Assembly (NCBI GenBank): GCA_943704415.1
Contig: CALSCO010001254.1
Coordinates: 1-37,891, forward strand
DNA: 37,891 bases
Direction: 5' to 3'
Source of the DNA: Parvularia atlantis
Taxonomy: Eukaryota; Opisthokonta; Rotosphaerida
The position numbers and the translations under genes are program-made. Shown here piece by piece: positions 17,849 through 27,212 of this stretch (position 1 is its first letter; each line of letters begins with the position of its first letter). The notes under the pieces were generated by a model. It worked only from the letters and a program-made list of their open reading frames with translations. It was not told the DNA's origin and did not search any database.

Positions 17849-20155
17849 TCAGCGGTCGGTCGGCAGCTCAAAGACCTGCACGCGGTGGTTGTTGCGATCG
17901 ACCGAGAAGAGCAGGTGCAGGTCCGCCGCGACGTGGTTGCCGCCGTGGAAGTTGCTGAACTGGCCCAGCCGCGCCGTGCCGCTGCTGCCCCACTGCAGCA
18001 CGAGCGCGCCGCGGTCGCTCCAGACCGAGACCTTGTCGTCCTCGGCCACGAAGAGCAGCTCCGAGACGCTGTCGTACGCGACACCGGTCGGGTAGCTCAT
18101 GCGGCCCTCGCCGATGCACTGCACCAGCGACCCGTCGCGCGCGCTCAGCACCTGCCGCGCGAGCTCCGGGTTAGTCGACGAGCAGGAAGCGCGCATGCAC
18201 GGCACCTGCACGCGGTTGTTGTCGCGGTCGCAGACGTAGACGAGCCCGCGCGCCGCCGCCACGCCGTATGGGAACTTGAAGCCGGCGCCGCCCGACGACC
18301 AGAGCTCGCGGCCGGCGTGGTCGAGCAGCTTGACGAGGCTGAGCTCCTGGCACGTCACGGCGAGCAGCTGCGCCGTGTCAGCGTCGGCGAAGCTCGGCGG
18401 CACCGCCTCAAACGGGCTCATCGGCCGGGCAAGGTCGCCGCGCGGCGAGGTCGGCATCGCCGTCGCGCTCGTGCCGGCCGCGCCCGCCACGCCCTCGCGC
18501 ACGACGGCGACGCCCCACGGCGACGGGCAGGCGATACGCGCGACGGGTGGGTCCGACGGCGACGAGGTCGCGAGCGAGGCGTAGCGGCGCAGCTCGTTGG
18601 CGGCGGCGACGGCGACCCAGACGTCGCCCGCGCGTGTCGCCGCAAGCCCGCACGGCGGCTCCTCGAGCGCGACCGTGCGCACGTGCTCGCCCGCGGCCGT
18701 CAGGAGCTGCAGCCGGTTGTTGCCCCAGTCGCTCACGACGACGGTGCGCGTGCCCGGCAGACGCACGATCCCCGCCGGGCTCGCAAACTGGCCGGGCGCG
18801 GCACCCTTGCTGCCCGTGCCGAGCAGGTAGCCCGTGAGCGGGCGGGTGAGCGTGCCGAGCGAGGACGGGGCGAGGCGGTCGTGGAACGCCCGGCCGATCT
18901 TGCTCACGTCGTCGCGCAGGAGGTCGCGCGGGGGGTCGACCGCGAGGTTGAAGACGCGCGCGACGGCCGGCTTGAACAGCGTGCCGCTCTGGAGCTCCTC
19001 GCGCTGGAGCATGAGCAGCGTGTCCATGCGCGACGCCGCCGCCAGTTGCAGCCAGATCAGGTTGGCCGCGTGGCCGAGCGCGCGCGTCGGGTCGGGCGCG
19101 GCCCAGCCGTCCTTGCTGTTGCCGAGGGCCTCGGACGTGAGCACGTGCGCCTGCCGGACCTGGTCGCGGAACCGGCCGAGCAGGAGCTGCTGCTGGCGCG
19201 CCGACTTGATGTCACGCGTGACCGCGTTGGAGACCTGCGTCCGCAGCTGGTCGCGCCGCGCCTCGAGCTGGGTGATGCGCGCGCGCAGCTCGTCGATGAA
19301 CGCGTTAAACTGGCCGTCGATCGAGCCCGTGACCGCGTCCAGGTGCTTGGTCAGGCGCGACGTCAGCTGCTCGGCCGCCTGCACGGCCAGCTCGATGCCC
19401 GGCAGGGCCTGCTGCACTTGCACGGCCTGCACACGCGCGGCCTCGTGCACGCGGTCGGCGGCCGCGTCCAGCTTGAGCACGGTGTGGCCTTGGTGCGCCG
19501 AGCTCGTCATGCAGTCGAGGCAGAGCAGCGCCTTGCACGAGTCGCAGAACCCGCACAGCTCCTCGGACGGGTGCACGACGCACAGACGCGCCTGCACGGC
19601 CGCGGCCAGGCGCACGACCGTCGCAATGTGCTCGACGCCGGCGCGGCCCGCATCGGCCGCGGGCATCTGGTCCAGCGCCTGGATGGACGCCGTGACGGCC
19701 GCTGCAGCCGCCGCAATCCCCGTGCCACTGTGCTCGCCGCCCGTGCCGGTCGTGCTGCCAGTGAGCGCGTCGAGCACGTGGTCGACCGTCTTCTTGACGC
19801 GGCGGTGGTGGTCCGCATCGGCGCTGCACAGGTTGGCGGCGCAGTCGCGGCAGCGATGCGTCGCGAGAGTCTCGGCGTCGTTGCAGAAGTCGCAGCGAAC
19901 GTCGACCGAGATGCCCAGCGGCAGTGCGTCGCGCAGCAGGCCGTCGCTGACGGCGCCCGGCAGCAGCACGACGCGCGAGGGGAACTCGGCCGAACGGATG
20001 ACGAGCGGGCTGCCGCAGACGACGCCGCAGGGCAGGCGGACCTTGCAGCGCGTGCTCGTGCGCGCCTCAATGAAGCACGGCGCACACACGGCGTGCATGC
20101 ACTGCAGCACCGCGGCCGCCTGCGCGCGCCCGCACGCCGCACACGGCACGCCCAT
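17849..20155 (-). CDS. TRIM-NHL-type protein: RING, two B-boxes, coiled coil, NHL repeats
   Basis: This fits the TRIM71/TRIM32/brat class, which act as E3 ligases and RNA-binding translational repressors. The chosen start is ATG 20155 (acaaccATGG); the in-frame codons before it are a CT-repeat leader with no other ATG. RING: CAAC...CMHAVCAPCF. First B-box: CDFC...HRCRDC..NLC; second: CVVH...CGFCDSCKALLCLDC with HQGH. A coiled coil covers roughly residues 240-360 (LTSRLTKHLDAVTGSIDGQF). NHL repeats include SPAGIVRLPGTRTVVVSDWG-NNRLQLL, FPYGVAAARGLVYVCDRD-NNRVQVL, and YPTGVAYDSVSELLFVAED, ending NNHRVQVFELP. Bases 18152-18205 are very likely a 54-nt intron that happens to be open in frame; removing it restores VQVLSARDGSLVQCIGEG. 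Confidence 0.9.
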   Translation of the reverse strand: MGVPCAACGRAQAAAVLQCMHAVCAPCFIEARTSTRCKVRLPCGVVCGSPLVIRSAEFPSRVVLLPGAVSDGLLRDALPLGISVDVRCDFCNDAETLATHRCRDCAANLCSADADHHRRVKKTVDHVLDALTGSTTGTGGEHSGTGIAAAAAAVTASIQALDQMPAADAGRAGVEHIATVVRLAAAVQARLCVVHPSEELCGFCDSCKALLCLDCMTSSAHQGHTVLKLDAAADRVHEAARVQAVQVQQALPGIELAVQAAEQLTSRLTKHLDAVTGSIDGQFNAFIDELRARITQLEARRDQLRTQVSNAVTRDIKSARQQQLLLGRFRDQVRQAHVLTSEALGNSKDGWAAPDPTRALGHAANLIWLQLAAASRMDTLLMLQREELQSGTLFKPAVARVFNLAVDPPRDLLRDDVSKIGRAFHDRLAPSSLGTLTRPLTGYLLGTGSKGAAPGQFASPAGIVRLPGTRTVVVSDWGNNRLQLLTAAGEHVRTVALEEPPCGLAATRAGDVWVAVAAANELRRYASLATSSPSDPPVARIACPSPWGVAVVREGVAGAAGTSATAMPTSPRGDLARPMSPFEAVPPSFADADTAQLLAVTCQELSLVKLLDHAGRELWSSGGAGFKFPYGVAAARGLVYVCDRDNNRVQVPCMRASCSSTNPELARQVLSARDGSLVQCIGEGRMSYPTGVAYDSVSELLFVAEDDKVSVWSDRGALVLQWGSSGTARLGQFSNFHGGNHVAADLHLLFSVDRNNHRVQVFELPTDR
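18152..18205 (-). other. In-frame, stop-free 54-nt intron in the TRIM-NHL gene
   Basis: The ends are GTGCAG|gtgccg and gcggcag|GTGCTG, with an internal gactaac branch motif. The 18 encoded residues would interrupt the NNRVQV-LSARDG join that every NHL repeat shows uninterrupted. Confidence 0.75.
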
Positions 20156-20263
20156 GGTTGTGGTTGAGAAAGAGAGAGAGAGAGAGAGAAGACGCGAACC
20201 AGACCGAAAGCTCCTGTTTCGCCCTCTAGCCAATCACACGCTAGTGCGTGTCTCACTGCGGTT
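20156..20263 (-). promoter_or_regulatory. CT-rich leader and spacer upstream of the TRIM-NHL gene
   Basis: In sense orientation a (CT)n run of about 26 nt (20166-20191) ends a few bases before the start codon. The remaining 70 bp run up to the triokinase stop codon. The run could be an initiator-like or translational control element. No gene lies in it. Confidence 0.45.
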
Positions 20264-22443
20264 TCACTTTAACTTGTTCGCAACGCAGTCGGCCAGCGCC
20301 TGCACCCACGTCGCGACGGCGATCGCGCCCGGGTCCGGCACGCCCTGCAGCAGCTCCGGCTGCACGTACGACGCACGGCCGGCGCGCGCGGGCAGCGGCG
20401 CCGTGTTGCGCGCGCCCAGCCATGCCGCGCCCGCGACGTGCTCCGGCCGAAAGTCGGGCAGGCCGAGCAGCGGCAGCAGCGCGTCGAGCATCGTGCGGTC
20501 ACCGCGCGCTGCACCGCCGTAGCGTTGGATCGCGCCCGTGGCCGCGCGGATCGCCCTGGTGTGGCGCCGAGCGGGGTGAGCCGCGTGCGGCAACAGCACG
20601 AGCAGCACGCACGTCTGCACGGTCTCGGCGGACGGCACCAGCTCGCACTTGCCGGCCACGGCCGCCGCCGCCGCCGTCAGCCCGATTTGGTACAGCGCGC
20701 CCGACGAGCCGCCGACGAGCGGTGCCGCGTCGAGCGTCTCGGCAATGTCGTCGAGCAGGTCGCCAAACGTTGCGATGGTGTCCTCTGCGCACGCGCGCGA
20801 CACGCGTCAGCCACCCGCACACCGATGGCGCAGTGGCTATGCACACCAGTGCTGTCGAGCCTGAACCGAGCAAGCAGCGCTTCGGCCATGGCGCGCATCG
20901 TCGTGCCGCAGTCGCCGTCGCCAATTTGCTCGTCGAGCTTATCGAGGTCCTTCGCAGCCTTGACGATGGCCTCGGCGGCCTCGACGACGGCGGACATCAC
21001 CCAGCGCTGATTGCCGTCGCTCGAGATGGGCTCACGCCGCGAGGCTTTGCGCTTCTTGGCGGCGGCCGGCGGCGACGTTGGCGGCTGCAGCAGCGACGCC
21101 CCCGGCCAGGCCGTGGTGGGCACGGCAGACAGCAGCGCTGGCTCAAAGCGCGCGTCGCCGAGCGTCAGCAGCGTGAGCGACACGCCTTGCATAATCAGCG
21201 ACTGCGCAGGGGTCGGTCAGCAGCGTCCACACAGTGCCGTGCATGCAGGCTCACGCACCGTCATGAGGCGGCCCGCCACGGCAACGCGCACCTCAACGCC
21301 CTCCTGCTCCTGCAGGCGCATCACGACGGCGTCCAGCAGCTCGGCAACCGCCCCGTCCGACGCTGCACCAAGGTTGTTGATGAGCACGGCGACCGGGTGC
21401 TCGACGACGAGCGGCACGGCGCCGCGCAGGACCGTCTCGACGAGCAGCTGCGCGGTCTGCACGGGCGCACTTGATCAGCACACGGCGTGTGCACTCGCGC
21501 TCGCTCGCACGCACCTCGCGCATATCCGGCCGGTGGGGCAGCGTGCGCGCGCCGGGCTCGCCGTGGATGCCGCGTCCGAGCACAGCCTTGTCGTGCTCGT
21601 TCATCGACATGCCGGCCGTGCCCATGCGCTTCACCAGCGTCTCGCCGAGCGCAAGCAGGTCGTCAAGCGGCATGCCCTGCGCACGCGCGAGTACGATCAG
21701 CTGGGCGCGCGCTGACAACCGACCTCATGTACCGCCGCGGCGTGGTGCCCGAGAACCTTGTGCACGAGCACCGTGCCGGCGAGGCCGCGGCGGCCCGTGC
21801 TGCGGTGCGCGGTGGGCAGCGCGCAGTCGTCATCGACCACGAGCATGCGCACGTTGGCGCCCTGTACGCGCCGTCGTCATCAGCAGTCGACGCAGCACGG
21901 TCGACGCCGCGCACCGTGCGGCGCACGCGCTCGGCCGCCAGGCCAAAGTTGAGCCGGTCGCCGGTGTAGTTCTTGACCACGAGCAGCACGCCCGCGCGGC
22001 CGCCCACGCGCCCGATCGCGGCCTCAACCTGCGCGGCCGACGGGCTGCGCTTCGGGTCGCGATCAGCTGCTCGTCATCACGCGCCGACTGCAACGCCGCG
22101 CCTCGCGAAGACGTCGCCGCAGACGGCCGCGCTGAGCATCGCGCCGCCCACGAAGCCGACGTGCGCGGGCTCGTGGCCCGAGCCGCCGCCCGCGATCAGC
22201 GAGACGTGGCTGTCCTTGACCGCGTCGATGTCTGCGCGTCGTCAGCGTCGTCAGCGTCGTCAGCGTCGTCAGCGTCGTCAGCGTCGTCAGCGTCGTCAGC
22301 GCACCGGCGCGGTACACGACGCGGTACGCCGGCAGCAGCGCGAGCGCATCGTTCGTGGCCACGGTCGCGCGCAGCGCCGCGTCGACGTCGAACGCGCCCG
22401 GGCGCCTCGTCGACTCGGGCGCGTGATGCGCGGCAGCTGCCAT
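20264..22443 (-). CDS. TKFC: Dihydroxyacetone kinase / triokinase-FMN cyclase (DhaK + DhaL fusion)
   Basis: ATP-dependent kinase for dihydroxyacetone and glyceraldehyde; homologues also split FAD to cyclic FMN. The start is ATG 22443 and the stop TGA 20266-20264. The DhaK domain comes first: [18 protein letters not shown], then [16 protein letters not shown] (substrate loop), [23 protein letters not shown] near the substrate-binding His, and AVLINNLGA. After a linker with a KKRKASRR basic patch, the DhaL domain shows [10 protein letters not shown] (metal/ATP site), GGSSGALY and [12 protein letters not shown]. Two-domain order and length match single-chain eukaryotic DAKs. Introns include a branch-motif array (22232-22304) and a probable GC-AG intron (22045-22101). 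The bZIP stop is 36 bp upstream. Confidence 0.95.
22045..22101 (-). other. Probable GC-AG intron in the triokinase gene
   Basis: Joining TTCGCGAG|gcgcgg to gcgcag|CCCGTCG yields [14 protein letters not shown], as in other DhaK proteins (FASPS). The segment holds a TGA in frame if retained and a gctgat branch motif. Confidence 0.65.
22232..22304 (-). other. Intron made almost entirely of seven GCTGACGAC repeats
   Basis: The intron is gtgc, then seven exact copies of GCTGACGAC (22238-22300 on the plus strand as gtcgtcagc), then gcgcag. Each copy contains GCTGAC, the branch-site motif used by most introns in this window. Splicing joins CGCGCCG to ACATCGAC, giving [10 protein letters not shown]. 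Confidence 0.85.
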
Positions 22444-22479
22444 CGTCACCGAGCAAGAACAACAACAACCAAAGCGCGC

Positions 22480-24464
22480 TCACGACATCGCCAGCGGCAG
22501 GCTCGACGCGGGCAGGTCGGACACCATCGACACGCCCGGCGAGGCGAACCCGATCGTGTCGTACGGCAGGACGACTGTGCGCAGAGGCGCACGCGCGCGC
22601 GTGAGCGAGAATGCTACAAGCACACGAGCGCAAAGACGCACTGCCGGGCGCGACGGGCGGCGCGGGCGGGAGGCCAGAAACGGACGCGCTGAGTGCCGCG
22701 GCCTGGTTCATGGCCAGCAGCGTCGCCGCGTGCATCTTGGTGCCGCCGGCGCGCACATACGCCTGCACCTTGGTGCAGTTGCAGTCGCGGTGCCCGCTGC
22801 GCGCTCGCCGTGTTAGCACGCTGGCTACGCGAAGCACAGCACAGCACGCACAGCAAGATCTCGCGCAGAATGTCCGACTCGGCGCGCAGCCGCGCGGCCT
22901 GGGCGTTAAGCTCCGAGTGCATCTCCTTGAGCTGCTGCGCCTTGGTCTCCAGCTCCTGCAAAAACTGCTTGCGCTTCTGCCGGCAGCGCGAGGCGGCCTG
23001 TGCGTGCGCGTTCAGCTGTGGGTGCGCGGCGCACGACGGGGGCAGTTTACGCACGATCTTGTTGCGCTCGAGCAGGATGCGCCGCTTCTCATCGGGCGAC
23101 ATATCGTCGGTGATGCGCAGGTGCGGCGCGACCTCGTTGTCGCTTCTGCACAACCGCATCAGCACACCGCGACCGCGGTCGCCGCATCGAGCGCACGCAC
23201 GACTCGCTCTTCATGGGTGCAGAAGGCGGCTTGATCTTGGCGACGGCCGCGCGCACCGCGGGCTGAGCAACGGCCATCGCCGCTGACGCCGCCGCCGCCG
23301 CCGCCGCCGCTGCAGCCGCACTCCGCTTGCCGATTTGGGCGGCCGTCAACGGCACCGGCATGGCCATGCCCTGTTGCTGCTGCTGTTGTAGCTGCTGTTG
23401 CTTGTTGGGCGTGGACGAGCGGGACCGCTTCGGCTTCGGCGCGACGTCCATCTGCTGTCGCTGCTGCTGTTGCAACTGTTGCAGATGTTGCTGCATCGGC
23501 TGCATGTTTGGCTGCTGGCGCGGCGGCTGCATCTGCGCCAGGAGCGTCGGCATGTCGCCGCCGCTGCCCATCTGCGCGGCCTGCACCGAGACAACAGTCA
23601 GCCCCCGCTCATCGCGTGCGGCAGGAGTAGCGGTACCTTGCGCTTGGAGCGCGTGGCCGTCTCCTGCGCCGACGGGGCAGCTCCCCAAGGCGCTGTCGGG
23701 GCGGGCGCGGGCGCGGGCAGCTGCAGTTCGAGTGCCGGCGCTGCGGTACGCAGATGAGCCGCGAGAACAGCGAGCGGCGAGACGCACTGTCTTTGCGCGG
23801 CTTGGCGGGGACCTCCTGCAGGCGCATCTGTGTGCCCCAGGCCTGGCGTTGCGACGACTGCGCGGCGAGCAAGTGCAGCCCGATGGCCGCGGCCGCGTCG
23901 CCGTCCTCGCTCTTGGTGAACACGCCCATGCCCTGGAATGGCGCGGTCTGGATCGGCGGCGACGTGAGCAGCGACGACGGCGTGAACTGCGGCGCCATGT
24001 AGTCTGCGCGCGCACGCCGCGCGCCCTCCCGTCAGCGTACAGCAGCAGCACAGCGCACCGACGGCACCCGTTGTGGCGGCACCGTTGGCCTGCATGGGCG
24101 GCGACAGCACGGTCACGTTGGGCAGCAGCGACTCGCTCGAGGGCACGGCGCTGACGGCGGTGCTGCTCTGCATCGCTGCGCAGTGCGATGCGATGCGATG
24201 CGATGCGCGTCAGCCGTGCACAACGGCAAGCAGCAACGACGCGTACGCTGCCGGCCCTGCCCCGCGAAGAGCGCGTCGAACGGGTCGTCCTCGGCGCTGA
24301 GCGCGCCCAACGCGAATCGCGACGGCGGCGTGGGCAGCGCGTCGGCTGCGCGACATCGGCCGTCAGCACGCTGCGCCGCCTGCTGCCGCCGCGTCGCGAG
24401 CGGGCGACGCGCCTCGGAATGGCGGCCGCGCCGTCGTCTCGGCGGCGATCGACATCGGGCGCAT
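22480..24464 (-). CDS. ATF2/CREB5-like bZIP transcription factor
   Basis: Basic leucine-zipper protein expected to bind the CRE octamer. The C-terminal half is secure: MSPDEKRRILLERNK joins across an intron to AASRCRQKRKQFLQELETKA, then a zipper with regularly spaced Leu (LKEMHSELNAQAARLRAES), and LLGHRDCNCTKVQ, which parallels ATF2 LLAHKDCP. The gene ends at TGA 22482-22480. Upstream exons encode a low-complexity activation-type region: ALSAEDDPFDALFAG, MAPQFTPSSLLTSPPIQ, poly-Gln (LQQLQQQQRQQM) and poly-Ala. The N-terminus is provisional: I take ATG 24464, just after an acceptor, but ATG 24531 is possible and one early intron would need a GC donor. An intron near 24180-24240 carries a (gcgat)4 repeat. 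Confidence 0.85.
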
Positions 24465-25034
24465 CGCTGCGGTTGCGGGCCGTCAGCGGCGCGCGCATCG
24501 GCGGGGCGATGCGGCGCGGCGCACTGGCCATCGGCGCGTCCGTCAGACGGCGGGTGGGACGCGACGCGCTCGGGGCACACTGCGGCAGGGGGCGCGCGCG
24601 CGTCAGTGACGGCTGTGCGGCCACTCGGCACTTGAGGAAAAGGAGCGACAGTCGCCGCGCCGTGTGCTGACAGGAGTGTCACGCTGCCTCGCCGGGTGGC
24701 GGTGGTCGGCGGCACACTCCTCTCTCTCTCTCCCTCTCTCTCTCTCTCTCTCCCTCCGCCTCCGTGCGCCGCGGTGTCGCAGCGGGCGCGGCGACGTCAT
24801 GCTCCTGGGGCACACCGCGGAAAGAGCGAGGGCGAGAGCGAGAGCCGCCGCCGCCGCAGCAGCAGCAGCAGCACGACCACACCCACGACGACCGCAGCAG
24901 CACGACCAGCAGCAGCAGCAGCAGGGCCAGCAACGACCAGCAGCAGCAGCGGCGAAGACGCAGGCGGCTCCAGCAACAATGACGTCAGGGATCCGCCGCC
25001 ACGTCTATTACGTGTGCCCGGCCTGGCGAGCAGC
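24465..25034. promoter_or_regulatory. Divergent spacer between the bZIP and ankyrin genes with CRE sites and CT and CAG tracts
   Basis: This is the longest gene-free stretch in the window. It contains several ctgacg...cag segments on the minus strand (probable 5'-UTR introns of the bZIP gene), a CT-rich tract (24718-24770), CAG-rich repeats (24857-24955), a perfect CRE octamer TGACGTCA at 24980-24987 and a 7/8 match CGACGTCA at 24792-24799. No in-frame ATG links the CAG tract to the ankyrin gene, so I treat it as non-coding. Confidence 0.55.
24980..24987. promoter_or_regulatory. Perfect CRE octamer TGACGTCA
   Basis: Consensus palindromic ATF/CREB site, 48 bp before the ankyrin start codon and about 515 bp before the start of an ATF2-like gene on the other strand. 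Function is inferred from the motif only. Confidence 0.5.
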
Positions 25035-25052
25035 ATGGCGGTGCGGCCTCGG

Positions 25053-25116
<64 letters not shown>

Positions 25117-27160
25117 TCGCTCTCGGCGTCCCGCTCACGCTCGCTGTCCGCTCGCGGCGCGCCCAGGGCATCGACGCGGCCGCGCAGCACGCGCTCTTCG
25201 ATGCGATCGCGGAGGAGAACCTCGGCCAGGTGCGGGCGGTGTCGCGTGCGCGTGGTCGCGCCTCACAGGAGCAACGTGCCCGCGCAGGTCCAGGCGCTGT
25301 GGGGCAGATACCCCGGGCTGGCCGCGAGCACGTTCGCGGACGCGCGCTGGGACGAGGAGCTGCGCGAGGAGGCCGCGATCTTCTTCGGACCGGACGTGGG
25401 GCCGCTGACGCCGCTGCAGGCGCGTCGTCCCGCGGCCGTGCCTTCGATGGCTGACGGCGGCACGGCAACAACCAGTACGCGTGCTTTTGCGCGGCCGAGG
25501 ACATTGTCGTGTACCTGGCCGGCGTGTGCACGAGCGAGCAGCTGGACGCGCCGTGGGGTGCGATGCGCCCTGCGCTGCTGCATCGATGGCTGACCGATAG
25601 CCCATTGCAAGGCAACAAGAGCACCGCTCTACATCTTGCCGCGTTCCAGGGGCTCGACATCGGCGTCGCGACGCTGCTCGAGATGGGTGCGCAACGCAGA
25701 GGCGCGTCACACAGGGCCCCGGCTGATGCGCGTGACGCAGGCGCGCGGTCATTTGTGCGCAACCGGAGCATGTTCATCCCGATCGACTGCGCCGTCGACG
25801 ACCGCACGCGCAACTCGTTCTTCGTCAAGCGCGAGGGTGCGTGCTGCCCTATGGCAGTGGGTGGTGGCGATGCTCACGCCGCTTGTGGCGCAGTGCTTGA
25901 GGAGATCAACACCAAGCTGAGCAATTCGCCGCCCGTGATCGCGCAGCCCGGGCTGACGCACGTCGCGGTACATGCGACGCACGCGCTCTACGGACGCCGT
26001 GCTGACGCCGCCTGTCGCCGCAGCCGATGAAGCCGCTGCCGAGCCCGCTGCTCGACGGACCCAAGAAGAGCACGTCGCCGCCGCCGATGCGGTGCGCCCG
26101 CAGCCACGTCCGCACAGCCCGCATTGCTGCTGACATGAGCGCCGCACCAGCCGGAGCCTGTCACCGCTGCGCATTGAGATGAAGAACGCGGGCCTGACCG
26201 ACAGCAGCCTGTCGCTGTCGCCGCTGCGGGACAGCGCCGAGCAGATGCAGCGCGCCGTGCGCCGGAGATCCAAGCTGTCGGTGATGGACGACGGTGAGGA
26301 CGGCAACGGCAAGGACGCGGAGACGGACGAGGACAACGACGATGCGAGCGCCGAGGTGCGCCTGCGGTGTACGCACTGCACCGTGCTTCTGAACGCTGAC
26401 CCGCGCGCACAGAACTCGCCCAGCGGTATCGACCGCCGCCGGAGGATAATGGAGGCCTCGCCCTTGCGCCGCACGCCGCCGCGAGTGCCGATGCCCGCTG
26501 CCACGCCGTCGTCGATCGCGAAAAAGTCGGCGCGCAGGTGCGACGTCTTGCGAGCTAACGCTGCAGTGCTAAAGGCGCGCGCAGCAACTGCGCACGCCCC
26601 CTCTGTCGCGTCACCTTCCCCGAGGACGTCCTTTTCTTCGAGCTGGCGAAGAACGGCGAGCTGGAGGAGGTGCGCACCCCTCGCCGCTGCCCGCGCGCGT
26701 GCTCAAAGCCCATGCGCAGCTCAAACGCTTCTTGGAGTCAGGCAAGTTCACGGCCAACGACTGCTCGCTGACGGGCATCACGCCGCTGCACTTTGCGGCC
26801 GAGCGCGGCGACATCGCCATGGCATCGTATCTGCTGTCCAAGGGCGCCGACATCAACGTCTACGACGATGTGCGTGGCGCTGTCCGCTCGCATGACGCCT
26901 GACCGCGCTTGCGGCAGGGCGGCTGGCGGCCGATCCACGTCGCCGTGAGCCACGACCACTTGGACTTTGTGCGCTTCCTCAAGAGCAAGGGCGCGGACTT
27001 GGACGTCGTGGCGATGGATGGCGAGACGATCCTCGCCGTGGCCGAGACGGACGAGATGCGCGCGCTCGTGCGAGGTAACGGCCGGGCGGTCTGCACGCTG
27101 TGCGGTGTTGACGGTGCCCTTGCGCGCCCCTCGGCAGAGATCGGCTACACTGGCGCGTAG
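25035..27160 (+). CDS. Ankyrin-repeat protein with two repeat clusters split by a disordered acidic/Ser-Pro linker
   Basis: The start is ATG 25035, the only in-frame ATG, in a six-base first coding exon (ATGGCG). A (CT)n intron 25041-25166 joins it to GIDAAAQHALFDAIAEENLG. The first cluster includes LTPLQYACFCAAEDIVVYLA and NKSTALHLAAFQGLDIGVA-TLLEMGA. A linker follows with PLPSPLLDGPKKSTSPPP, SLSLSPLRDSAEQMQRA, a basic RRRSKLS and an acidic DDGEDGNGKDAETDEDND run. The second cluster begins LFFELAKNGELEEV and holds GITPLHFAAERGDIAMASYL, LSKGADINVYDD, then WRPIHVAVSHDHLDFVRFLK, SKGADLDVVAMDGETILAVA. The stop TAG is 27158-27160. About 530 residues. Intron 25420-25475 looks GC-AG. It is probably a protein-interaction scaffold; nothing more specific can be said. 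Confidence 0.85.
25056..25112 (+). repeat. (CT)28 microsatellite in the first intron of the ankyrin gene
   Basis: A perfect CT dinucleotide run of about 57 bp, 16 bases after the donor and before the gctcac branch motif. It would act as an extreme polypyrimidine tract in the pre-mRNA. Confidence 0.9.
25420..25475 (+). other. Probable GC-AG intron in the ankyrin gene
   Basis: CTGCAG|gcgcgt to aaccag|TACGCG gives TPLQYACFCAAEDIVVYLA, a textbook ankyrin helix pair. It contains a ggctgacgg branch motif and an in-frame TGA if retained. Confidence 0.7.
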
Positions 27161-27212
27161 CTATGTTCACCCTCCGCTCTGTGCTGTATATGCTCCGCCT
27201 TCACGACACACT

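Noticed and set aside
17777-20167. A 796-codon open frame on the plus strand and a 562-codon one at 18834-20522
   Set aside because: Both are antisense to the TRIM-NHL gene, which has clear RING, B-box and NHL motifs. High GC leaves few stop codons, so long empty frames are expected. Their translations are low-complexity Arg/Ala/His.
24664-25040. Coding first exon made of the CT and CAG tracts (Ser/Ala/Gln-rich frames)
   Set aside because: The frame that joins the ankyrin protein has no ATG before 25035, and the tracts read as simple repeats; treated as spacer or UTR.
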